NCBI GenBank assembly: GCA_021848555.1
Contig: JAJZUN010000067.1
Coordinates: 1-10,034 of the forward strand
Source of the DNA: Pseudomonadota bacterium
GTDB taxonomy: Bacteria > Pseudomonadota > Gammaproteobacteria > Burkholderiales > SG8-39
Reading direction: 5' to 3'
DNA: 10,034 nucleotides
The notes below the pieces were generated by a model. The model worked only from the letters and a program-made list of their open reading frames with translations, was not told where the DNA came from and did not search any database. Below are positions 1 to 6,818 of this stretch, in pieces. A program made the position numbers and the translations under genes. How positions within the stretch are numbered: position 1 is the stretch's first letter; each line of letters begins with the position of its first letter.

Positions 1-301
1 GTCCTTCGCGTGACCAGTAGGCCAGCAGTTCAAGCGTCGTGCGCGACGCCCCCGGGTAGCCGGCCGTGCGCCAGGCGGCCAGACGGTCGCGAATGCGCGA
101 GACCAGCTTCATCTCGATCATCGTCCCGGTATCGACCTCGGCCGAATCCCTGGTCCCTGAACGCGGATCGCGATAGAAGTAGTGCGCGAAGCGGCGTCCG
201 GCGCGGCGCTCCGGGGTTTCGCCCGGCAATATCCACCAATGCGCCTGTGGCTCCTCGAAAGGCGAATTGAGGATCGGCTCGGAGACTTCGAAGTTGCTCA
301 T
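1..301 (-). CDS. BPTD_3080-type restriction endonuclease (Res), N-terminal 100 residues, partial
   Basis: The frame is open from an ATG at 299-301 to the left edge of the window, so only the N-terminus is visible. It begins MSNFEVSEPILNSPFEEPQ, followed by HWW, a PERRAGRR stretch, HYFYRDPR and later TTLELLAYW. This 'PIxNSPFEEPxxHW' opening and the Arg-rich stretch are what I know from the BPTD_3080 family of DEAD/DEAH-type restriction endonucleases, large Type III Res-like proteins that cleave DNA and are encoded beside a Mod methyltransferase. The helicase and nuclease motifs would lie outside the window, so the catalytic assignment is inferred from the N-terminus and the operon. Its ATG overlaps the stop codon of the preceding ATPase (ATGA), and no Shine-Dalgarno sequence precedes it, so translation probably depends on coupling. 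The sequence is GC-rich (42 of 60 bases in 181-240), unlike the genes just upstream. Confidence 0.8.
   Translation of the reverse strand, partial: MSNFEVSEPILNSPFEEPQAHWWILPGETPERRAGRRFAHYFYRDPRSGTRDSAEVDTGTMIEMKLVSRIRDRLAAWRTAGYPGASRTTLELLAYWSREG
254..301 (-). repeat. Res-head repeat, copy 1 (in res)
   Basis: These first 16 codons of Res align without gaps to the first 16 codons of the 45-aa ORF at 2043-2090. By hand count 37 of 48 bases match and 11 of 16 residues are identical. This copy is taken as the genuine gene end, because the protein continues in the normal way for the family. Confidence 0.75.
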
Positions 302-1956
302 GGCGTCATATTAAATGCGCGGCAAATTCCGTCGAGCTTTTCCAGCACTTCCGGATGAATTTCTTCCGGCCGCATGAGTGCCGCAATTTCGTGAAACCGA
401 GTATAGGGAATTCCGACAAGACCTGCCGCCTCCAATGCTGGCGGTATCAATTTTGTTCTGGCTTTCACTGTATTCAAATACTCGTGATTGCCTAATGGCT
501 CCCTTAAGACCGCGGGCGGACTATTCTGCTCCAGATATGCCTTTAGCTCGTTTACGTGTTCTGGCGCGGCCGCTTCTCCGACCTGTTGCGTCACGAATCG
601 AATCAACACGTCTGGATGAAATAGGTAGCTCTCGATTTCGTAGCGTCTCCATCGAATACGTTGCAAACCCGTACCAGTGATTTCAGTCGGGCCGATTTCC
701 GGACGCGCGTCACCGTCAAGAATGACCAGACCAGGCAAGTCGTTACGCACCAAAGCCAATGCTTCATAGTGGTCTTTCGCTGGAATACCTTTCGCACCTG
801 GCCTGGTTTCCCAGACGGTTGGCTTCCAGAACAGTTTCTTCGTAAGGTACTCTGCGAGTGGATGGTTCAGAATTCTCGCCCACTCCTTGAGAATCGCGAT
901 GTCGGTGTGTCCTTCGGTATAAAGCACCCCGGGCGCGTCGACGGCAAGCATGAGGTCCGTGTTGGTCAGCACCGAGAGCGAACGCATCAAATTGCTTTTC
1001 TCCGCCGAATCGGAAAGCATGCGTGGCGACTGGAGCAATACACATAGCTCTCGCGGCTCCACCGAATCGATGATGACTTCAGAGTGCGTTGCCACGACAA
1101 GTTGAGAATGTTGCCGCTGCGCGACAGTGCGCAACTCGCCGTAAATTGCGTCTTGAAGAATGATGTGCAAATGCGCGTCAGGCTCGTCAAGAAGCAGCAC
1201 GGAACCGGCTCGGGTATTCAGGAACGCGAGCAGCATGAGCACTTGTTGAAAGCCACTGCCGGCGCTCGCGATGTCAAGACGTGGTCCACCTGGCACCATC
1301 TGATATTCGGCAAGAATATCCGCGCCGCCGGAATCCGGTGGTTGCAAATCGTAGCCGAAAAGACGCTTAATCGAGGAGGTCAAATTGTTCCACGCGTCTT
1401 GATCCAGGTGCGCCAGAACAAGCAGATTACGCAATACATCCCCGGGCTTTCCCAGCCCGAGAAGTTGTTCAATTTTTGGCTTCTGCAGGACTGGCTCGTC
1501 GGTAGAAAGACCCGTCATCGGCGGTACAAACACAGCGGACAAATCGACAACACCCGTCCCTAGCTGATGCGGATCAGCGTCGGGCTTGGGGCGAACGAGA
1601 ATCTGCTCGGTGGTATCAGGCAAAAATTCCATGGTGACCGCCCACCCGTCACTATGCTCAATCTTGATTTCTATGGGCTGGTTGTAGCGTCGATTAGTCC
1701 AGAGCAGATCGAACGCCCGAAGCGGCACAGCGGAGAACACGTGGCGCGTGATCGGAACTTTGGTATACGCACCACCATGCCTCTGAAAATCGTTGCGCTT
1801 GCACCAAACGTTGAATCCTAGCGACCATGCGGCGATTGCCTGAAGCATCGTCGTCTTGCCGGTGTTGTTTGGACCTGCAAGGACCACATGGCCCGGCAAT
1901 TCGAAGACCACTTCGGAAAAGCGCTTGAACCCCTTGATGGTAACCTTTCGGATCAT
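298..1956 (-). CDS. OLD-like AAA ATPase with C-terminal TOPRIM domain
   Basis: This 552-aa protein has an ABC/SMC-like ATPase head: Walker A GPNNTGKT at residues 28-35, a signature-like SAGSGFQQ at 231-238, Walker B VLLLDEPDAHLH at 253-264 and a His switch ATHS at 289-292. A TOPRIM-like region follows, with TEGHTD (Glu348) and ILDGDARPE (Asp414, Asp416) as candidate metal ligands, then RRYEIESYL at 437-445, a motif that often follows TOPRIM in such proteins. OLD-family proteins couple ATP hydrolysis to nuclease activity and act in phage defence; the role here is inferred from that family and the operon. The start ATG overlaps the stop of the 45-aa ORF (ATGA) and has a usable ribosome site, AGAGG, about 6 bases upstream inside that ORF. 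The stop overlaps the Res start. GC content is low and uneven for the window (27 of 60 in 421-480, 29 of 60 in 1381-1440). It could equally be called an AbiL- or PARIS-like fused ATPase/TOPRIM protein. Confidence 0.87.
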   Translation of the reverse strand: MIRKVTIKGFKRFSEVVFELPGHVVLAGPNNTGKTTMLQAIAAWSLGFNVWCKRNDFQRHGGAYTKVPITRHVFSAVPLRAFDLLWTNRRYNQPIEIKIEHSDGWAVTMEFLPDTTEQILVRPKPDADPHQLGTGVVDLSAVFVPPMTGLSTDEPVLQKPKIEQLLGLGKPGDVLRNLLVLAHLDQDAWNNLTSSIKRLFGYDLQPPDSGGADILAEYQMVPGGPRLDIASAGSGFQQVLMLLAFLNTRAGSVLLLDEPDAHLHIILQDAIYGELRTVAQRQHSQLVVATHSEVIIDSVEPRELCVLLQSPRMLSDSAEKSNLMRSLSVLTNTDLMLAVDAPGVLYTEGHTDIAILKEWARILNHPLAEYLTKKLFWKPTVWETRPGAKGIPAKDHYEALALVRNDLPGLVILDGDARPEIGPTEITGTGLQRIRWRRYEIESYLFHPDVLIRFVTQQVGEAAAPEHVNELKAYLEQNSPPAVLREPLGNHEYLNTVKARTKLIPPALEAAGLVGIPYTRFHEIAALMRPEEIHPEVLEKLDGICRAFNMTP

Positions 1957-2090
1957 TTTGTACCTCTTGGCGTCTTGACCACCATCAATTCATTGCCGCG
2001 GTCATCGATCACCTTCATTACGATTTTGGCGTATGTACCCGCCTCAAAGGGCGAGTCGGGGATCGGGTCGTTGACTTCGAACCCGCTCAT
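1953..2090 (-). CDS. 45-aa chimeric ORF: Res head joined to Mod tail
   Basis: This short ORF fills the gap between the DUF4276-like gene and ATPase 2 exactly, overlapping both by four bases (ATGA at each end). Residues 1-16 (MSGFEVNDPIPDSPFE) match the start of the Res protein at 11 of 16 positions. Residues 16-39 match the C-terminus of Mod from its residue 923 onward, including the shared run VIDDRGNELMVVK. The switch falls at the Phe-Glu codons present in both parents. An AAGG ribosome-binding candidate lies 8 bases before the ATG. I do not know a function. It may be a recombination relic kept because it carries translation from one cassette to the next and supplies the ribosome site of ATPase 2. 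A real small protein is possible, since the frame is intact and many differences from the parents are conservative. Confidence 0.72.
   Translation of the reverse strand: MSGFEVNDPIPDSPFEAGTYAKIVMKVIDDRGNELMVVKTPRGTK
1974..2045 (-). repeat. Mod-tail repeat, copy 2 (in the 45-aa ORF)
   Basis: These 24 codons align without gaps to the 3' end of mod at 3876-3947. By hand count 62 of 72 bases are identical, including an uninterrupted 26-base identity (1978-2003 against 3880-3905). Both copies lie just upstream of an ATPase gene, and both are followed by a ribosome-binding site and an ATGA junction. Confidence 0.85.
2043..2090 (-). repeat. Res-head repeat, copy 2 (in the 45-aa ORF)
   Basis: This is the second copy of the Res N-terminal coding sequence. 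Similarity to Res stops after the Phe-Glu codons, where similarity to the Mod tail begins. The divergence (11 of 48 bases) means it was not copied recently from the Res gene in this operon; a related operon is a more likely source. Confidence 0.72.
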
Positions 2091-2686
2091 GCTGCTGCCT
2101 TTTGAATCGCTACGAGTGCGCGCCGCAAACTCTCGCTATTTGCGCTCGCCTTGCGTGGACGCCACGAGTCTTGAACGAACGCAGTCATTTGCGACAAGTA
2201 GCCCCGCCCCACGATGCCTTGGCTACCCTGAGGCGGCACGATATCCTCCAAAACTAGACGTTTGCGCGAGTGTCTGGCCAGATTCACCAAGTCCTGTTTC
2301 GGATTGAGCCGCTTGTCCGGGTCGTCCGGCACGCGCGCTGCGGGAACCCGGAGAAATGAAGCGATCGCCTCGCGATCGGCAAGTAACCACGCCTCCAACA
2401 TGTGCTCCGCAATACGCAGGACAAACTGCGGGTGCCGCCCGTGAGGCAGGTGCTCGGCAATCAATCCGCTCGGACACGGAGACTGCTCCAAGTCCGTTAC
2501 CGCCAGTACAGGCCCTGCATGTTGGGCCGCACGATTGTATTTCATCGCATCGCGCCAAAATGCGTCTGTGCCGCCTTTGGGAACAAATCGCGTCTCTTCA
2601 TGTTCGATGCCAAGAGCCGTTAGCACTTTCTGCGCAACGGGAATCTCAAGCAAGCCTTCAGTTACAACGAGAGAAAACGAGGACAT
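2087..2686 (-). CDS. DUF4276-like TOPRIM protein, partner of ATPase 1
   Basis: This 199-aa protein has the outline of DUF4276 proteins: a short strand ending in Glu (SLVVTEG, Glu10), a second strand ending in acidic residues (VLAVTDLEQ, Asp65 and Glu67), then HMLEAWLLAD at 95-104, and a C-terminal SWRPRKASANSESLRRAL segment. DUF4276 belongs with TOPRIM-like nuclease domains that are usually encoded beside an AAA ATPase, comparable to the AbiL and PARIS pairs. The second acidic motif here reads D-x-E rather than the D-x-D usual in TOPRIM. The ATG shares one base with the stop of ATPase 1 (TGATG), which suggests termination-reinitiation and matched synthesis of the two partners. No strong ribosome site is seen. 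The stop overlaps the start of the 45-aa ORF. The pairing with ATPase 1 is well supported; the nuclease role is inferred from the family. Confidence 0.8.
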   Translation of the reverse strand: MSSFSLVVTEGLLEIPVAQKVLTALGIEHEETRFVPKGGTDAFWRDAMKYNRAAQHAGPVLAVTDLEQSPCPSGLIAEHLPHGRHPQFVLRIAEHMLEAWLLADREAIASFLRVPAARVPDDPDKRLNPKQDLVNLARHSRKRLVLEDIVPPQGSQGIVGRGYLSQMTAFVQDSWRPRKASANSESLRRALVAIQKAAA

Positions 2687-3858
2687 CAGGCCACCGCAGA
2701 GTCGAACAGCCCTAGTTGCGATGCCGCTGTTCTCGGCATTAGCGCTTCGCTTGCCGGGATGCCTGCCTTCATCAGGCGCGAGACCTCCTTAATCGACGCA
2801 CCAACCAAGACCTCCGATCCTTCATCCGCCGGCTGGACCATCAATAGTTCCTCCGCGGCGATTCCTGGATCCATAAGAAGCTCGTCACTGTGTGTGGACA
2901 GAATAACCTGACGGCCGTTTCCGGCGCGTTGGGCTCGATGTATGAACGGGCCCAATCTGCGCACAATTGCGCCGTGCAGTGACAGCTCCGGTTCCTCCAA
3001 AAGCAACGGGCCCGCTCGTTCCTGCAATGCCCACAGGAGTCCGATTAAACGCAAGGTGCCATCTGAAAACTGGGTTTCATTTTGGTACGCGCCTTGGGGC
3101 CGCCAGTGCTTGAATTTCACTTGTAGATGCGGTCTGCCATGCTCGTCCTGCACGAAGGTCAAGTCCTCGAGCGGCGTAGCAACCAGCCCGATAACTTTCT
3201 GGATCCGCTTCAATCTTCCTTCCCGAACCTTGGGCGAAGTATTTCTAATGCGATCCAGTAAATCTCGCCCGTACTGATCCGGGCCAATGCTATCCGAACG
3301 CGGCGCTTGGCCTTCGCGGACAAGCTGCGGGACCAAATGAAGATACAACACTCCGCGAAAGAAGTCGGCCAACTCGCGAAACTTGCCATTCCGATTGACT
3401 TGTTGAATCGCAGTTTGAGTCAGTTGTTCACGATCCGCTTTGTCCTGTTCGTCAGGTCTGGAGAGCAGATTTTCCAGTTGCCCACCCGGATGTATCCGGT
3501 CAACACGTTCGCGCTTGACGATCGGGGTCTGGTCTTTGGATGAGCGATGGGTAAATGCAAGTTCATAGATCCAGCCACCCTCGCCATTCAATACATGCAC
3601 TTTGACCATGACCTCGGTACTTACGCCCCGCGCAAAAAGTGAACGAATCTTGGGCAAGCCATCCCGGAGTGCAACAGCTTTGGCCAATCCGCCACCCTCC
3701 AGCACCAAGTCTCGCAGCAAGCGAAATGCGTCCAGAAAATTCGATTTTCCACTTGCATTGGGGCCGACCATGAAGACTCGATTCGCCAGGGCAACGTTTA
3801 CGCGCGTGAAGTTCTTCCAGTTCTGCAATTCGATCTGCGTAAAGTGCGGTTGACTCAT
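2686..3858 (-). CDS. AAA family ATPase (AAA_21 type), partner of the DUF4276-like protein
   Basis: This 390-aa ATPase starts with a RecF/SMC-like N-terminus (IELQNWKNF) and has Walker A GPNASGKS at residues 32-39, a signature-like FSDGTLR at 264-270, Walker B LLLEEPELSLH at 285-295 and a His switch STHS at 321-324. It has no TOPRIM domain of its own, and the next gene supplies one, so the two probably form a split ATPase/nuclease complex. Such pairs act as phage sensors and effectors in several known defence systems; the exact trigger cannot be read from sequence. Translation is well signalled: AAGGAGG lies 5 bases before the ATG, inside the last codons of mod, and the ATG overlaps the mod stop (ATGA). 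The C-terminus ends QLGLFDSAVA and appears complete. Confidence 0.88.
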   Translation of the reverse strand: MSQPHFTQIELQNWKNFTRVNVALANRVFMVGPNASGKSNFLDAFRLLRDLVLEGGGLAKAVALRDGLPKIRSLFARGVSTEVMVKVHVLNGEGGWIYELAFTHRSSKDQTPIVKRERVDRIHPGGQLENLLSRPDEQDKADREQLTQTAIQQVNRNGKFRELADFFRGVLYLHLVPQLVREGQAPRSDSIGPDQYGRDLLDRIRNTSPKVREGRLKRIQKVIGLVATPLEDLTFVQDEHGRPHLQVKFKHWRPQGAYQNETQFSDGTLRLIGLLWALQERAGPLLLEEPELSLHGAIVRRLGPFIHRAQRAGNGRQVILSTHSDELLMDPGIAAEELLMVQPADEGSEVLVGASIKEVSRLMKAGIPASEALMPRTAASQLGLFDSAVA

Positions 3859-6716
3859 ACTGCCTCCTTGAGGCTCTTCACCACCATCAATTCATTGCCG
3901 CGGTCGTCGATCACCTTCACTGCAATCTGGGCGTTCGTGCCCGCCTCGAACGGTACGGAAACCGTCCCCGCTAAGTGCGCCCAGACGCCGTCCTCGTATT
4001 CACCTTTCAGCGCACGCTTGAGATTGTCCCACGCCTGGGTGCGCGGAAAAAACGCTTGTGAAACATGGAACGATAACCCGTTGTAGTCGGTGTCGAGCAG
4101 CCACGCAGGCACATCGTCACCGCGCTTGTGCTCCACCTGCATGGTCGCCGGGTCGAACACGTCCAGGCCAAGCAGTTCGACCTCGTACCAGGTGCCAGCC
4201 GCCTTTTCCTTCGCCGTCTCGTGCGCCGGAGCCTTGGTCTTGCGTAGCGCCACCTCCGGCAGACCGCAGATCGACAGAATCTGCGAGGAGCGCATGTTCT
4301 TCAGCAGGTCGCCCATCATCAGATCGGGCGTCGCCTGCACATAGGTGGCGGGAATGCCGACAGCCTGTTCGCAAGTCTCGATGAACTGTCGCGCGGGCGG
4401 CTGGATAGCGAAACCGATCACGTAAAGGTGGGTGTAATTTTTCGCGTTCGCCTCGCGCGCCGCCTCCCACACCAGGCGCTCGGCGATGGCACCGTTCTCC
4501 GGGCCGAACACCAAGGCCACCGGCTTGCCGGAGAAGGGCAGGCTAAGTCGATTGGCTTCGTCAGCTGCTTGTACGACGTCATCCAGCCGTGCCCCCTTGC
4601 CTTTAGTGCTGCCATCGACCACTGCTTCTGCAGAGAGCGTGAGCGTCTTCGCCGGACGGCGCAAATTCCGCAGTGTCACCGCCTTTCCACCGCCGATCTG
4701 CACTACCGGCGAATGGCGCAGCACTTCAAGCATGCGGTCGATGTAGGTCGCCTCTGCCTCTGCGGTTTCTGACCGTTGCCCGGATGAGGATTGTGGCGAG
4801 GAAACGTCGTCAAGGCCCATCGCCGTCGGGATCGTCGCTTCGAAGACGAAAGGACCGGTGACGCGGGTGACGCCTTTCACCTCCTCCGGACGATCGACGA
4901 GCACCTCTTCATGCAGCGATTCCTCGTTGGCTATATTGCTGGACGTGACGTGCGGAACAATACCGCCGACCTCTTCGGATTTTGCATTCTGTCGGCGTTT
5001 GTATACGAACCCGCCGCTCGGCCCAAGAGATTCATCCCTAAGTTCATACCACGGGAACGTCGCAGTAAGTAACCGTTGGCGTGCTAGAGCAAGTGGCACA
5101 CGTGAAGTATCGACGGTGATCCAACGTCGCCCTATATCTTCCGCGACATATGCGGTCGTGCCTGAACCACACGTTGGATCAAGTACTAGGTCGCCGGGGT
5201 TCGTGGTTAGCATCATGCATCGCTTTACGGCCTCGGCGCTGGTTTGAACCACGTATAGCGGGTTGGATGCGCCACCGAATTCGTCCCACCAGTTTGTGGC
5301 CTCGATATAACCAAAGTCAGACGCATACCGCTTATATCGAAGTTGTTTGTCTGCTACAAATAACCTTCCTGCAGCCGCAAGTCGATCTAACCCCGAGGGC
5401 GACCCGTCATCAGTAATTGCGCTGTGTTTCCAGCAATTGCCACGGGCAATGCCGGGATCGAATGGCCTTCCTCTGAACTTGAAAACAACGCTCTGAGTCC
5501 TTCTAACGCCGCCGCTTGTCAAGTTCTCGGATGCGAAGAGTCGCGCACCTGGAAAGTCTTCAAAGACTCGTTCAATTGCTCTCCTGTAATCAACTTCACG
5601 CTCCTTTCCGAGGTCTGCCAACGTTACTTCGCGGCCATCGGACAATTCGACGTATCGAAAGGTGTCTGCCAGATCTTCTCGCGGAATCTTCACAAACATT
5701 TTTCGGATTCGCGGTCGTGCACGTGCGATGTCCTTCGTAGCCCAAAGGATGTAATCGTTTATCGGGTCGAGCGTTCCCCCCTTTTGTCCGCCCTTCTTTT
5801 TTAGCAGAATCGTGACTACGAAATTCTCAGCCCCAAAGACCTCATCCATCAACTCGCGCACATGATGCAAGTTCTCATCCGATATCTGCACGAATATTGA
5901 CCCCGTCGGCGCGAGCAAGTCGCGGCAGAGGAACAACCGATCCCGCAAGTACGTGAGATACGAGTGCAACCCCAGTTCCCAAGTATCACGATAAGCCTGC
6001 ACCATCTCCGGTTCGCGCGTCATGTCCGCGTCATCGTTGTGAGTGACGTCGCGCTTCCTCACGAAGGGCTGGAAATTGGAGCCGAATTTCACGCCATAGG
6101 GCGGGTCCATGTAGATCATCTGCACCTGGCCGCCGAGCGACTCGTAGTGCAAGAGCGAATTCATCGCAACCAGCGAATCGCCCAGAATCATGCGATTGAC
6201 CCAGTCATCCTTGTACTCGTAGGCGCGCAGCACTTGATCGCGAATCGAGCGCTGCGGGTCGGCAAAGAGATCGAACAGGCCCAATTGCTTGTCGGCGCGA
6301 TGACCCTTCAAGGTCTCCAGGATGGCGCGGGTGGACAGGCGCTCGTGCACGAACAAGGGCAGCGTTGGCACGTCGAAGGACAGCCGCTCGGCCTTGCCCG
6401 CCCAGTTGAGGAAGGGCTTGGCCAGCGCTTTCAGCTTTGCGGCCGCCGCCTTGGCTTCCTCGAGCGTCTTCGCTTCCAGAACCTCGCGCAGCAACGCCTC
6501 GCCCTGTTCGCGCGCTGAGTTCTGTCCGTCCCAATCCAGCGCCGGCGCTAACGACGAGTCGTAGCGGTAAGTCTTCGGGGGCGCCTTCTTCTTGAACTGC
6601 GGCTGGGTGCCGACGTCCGGCCGCGCCAGCGCCTCCTCCTTGTGACGGTACTCGGCCGTCTGTGCCAACTTCGGGGCCGACTTCTTCTGGGCTGACTTCT
6701 TCGGTTTCGCCATCAT
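3855..6716 (-). CDS. Type III-like site-specific DNA methyltransferase (Mod), beta class
   Basis: This 953-aa methyltransferase opens the defence operon. The catalytic motif IV, MDPPYG, is at residues 203-208 and the S-adenosylmethionine motif I, LDPTCGSGTT, at 512-521. That order (IV before I) defines the beta class, and DPPY suggests an N6-adenine target. The N-terminus is Lys-rich, a long linker follows, and about 300 residues between motifs IV and I should hold the target-recognition region. Residues beyond about 620 form a C-terminal part typical of Mod partners of BPTD_3080-type Res proteins. Two adjacent Met codons compete as start: TAGGA at 6721-6725 lies 4 bases before the first and 7 before the second, so the second (952 aa) may be used. 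GC content falls from 40 of 60 bases (6361-6420) to 28 of 60 (5641-5700) in the recognition part, a sign of domain exchange. The last codons are duplicated at 1974-2045. Confidence 0.92.
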   Translation of the reverse strand: MMAKPKKSAQKKSAPKLAQTAEYRHKEEALARPDVGTQPQFKKKAPPKTYRYDSSLAPALDWDGQNSAREQGEALLREVLEAKTLEEAKAAAAKLKALAKPFLNWAGKAERLSFDVPTLPLFVHERLSTRAILETLKGHRADKQLGLFDLFADPQRSIRDQVLRAYEYKDDWVNRMILGDSLVAMNSLLHYESLGGQVQMIYMDPPYGVKFGSNFQPFVRKRDVTHNDDADMTREPEMVQAYRDTWELGLHSYLTYLRDRLFLCRDLLAPTGSIFVQISDENLHHVRELMDEVFGAENFVVTILLKKKGGQKGGTLDPINDYILWATKDIARARPRIRKMFVKIPREDLADTFRYVELSDGREVTLADLGKEREVDYRRAIERVFEDFPGARLFASENLTSGGVRRTQSVVFKFRGRPFDPGIARGNCWKHSAITDDGSPSGLDRLAAAGRLFVADKQLRYKRYASDFGYIEATNWWDEFGGASNPLYVVQTSAEAVKRCMMLTTNPGDLVLDPTCGSGTTAYVAEDIGRRWITVDTSRVPLALARQRLLTATFPWYELRDESLGPSGGFVYKRRQNAKSEEVGGIVPHVTSSNIANEESLHEEVLVDRPEEVKGVTRVTGPFVFEATIPTAMGLDDVSSPQSSSGQRSETAEAEATYIDRMLEVLRHSPVVQIGGGKAVTLRNLRRPAKTLTLSAEAVVDGSTKGKGARLDDVVQAADEANRLSLPFSGKPVALVFGPENGAIAERLVWEAAREANAKNYTHLYVIGFAIQPPARQFIETCEQAVGIPATYVQATPDLMMGDLLKNMRSSQILSICGLPEVALRKTKAPAHETAKEKAAGTWYEVELLGLDVFDPATMQVEHKRGDDVPAWLLDTDYNGLSFHVSQAFFPRTQAWDNLKRALKGEYEDGVWAHLAGTVSVPFEAGTNAQIAVKVIDDRGNELMVVKSLKEAV
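3876..3947 (-). repeat. Mod-tail repeat, copy 1 (genuine 3' end of mod)
   Basis: This is the parental copy encoding Mod residues 923-946 (FEAGT onward, through VIDDRGNELMVVK). The codons that follow supply a strong AAGGAGG ribosome-binding site for ATPase 1. The direct repeat with 1974-2045 brackets the ATPase 1 and DUF4276 genes, so recombination between the copies could delete that cassette. Confidence 0.85.
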
Positions 6717-6818
6717 GGTGTCCTAATGCGGCGGGTGCGGCGCCGCGGATGCTGTACTTGCGGTCATTCTAGGCTTGGACGCGTCACGGCGCGTGGTTCC
6801 GAGGGATCGTGCGCTGCT
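6717..6818 (-). promoter_or_regulatory. Intergenic region slmA-mod, possible operon promoter
   Basis: These 102 bases must carry the defence operon's own promoter if it has one. On the minus strand TAGAAT at 6766-6771 is a good -10 candidate (5 of 6), but nothing at 16-18 bases upstream resembles a -35 box. A start there would give a leader of roughly 40 bases. A perfect 10-base palindrome GCGGCGCCGC lies at 6737-6746 in that leader. There is no U-tract terminator after slmA, so read-through from slmA into mod is also possible. Confidence 0.35.

Noticed and set aside
1888..2307. Plus-strand frames at 1888-2307 and 3844-4086 sharing a similar peptide (TTINSLPRSSITF)
   Set aside because: The shared peptide is only the antisense reading of the duplicated Mod tail; the real similarity is on the minus strand.
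6737..6746. 10-base palindrome GCGGCGCCGC as a terminator of slmA
   Set aside because: No T run follows on either strand, and such GC-only palindromes are common by chance in GC-rich DNA.
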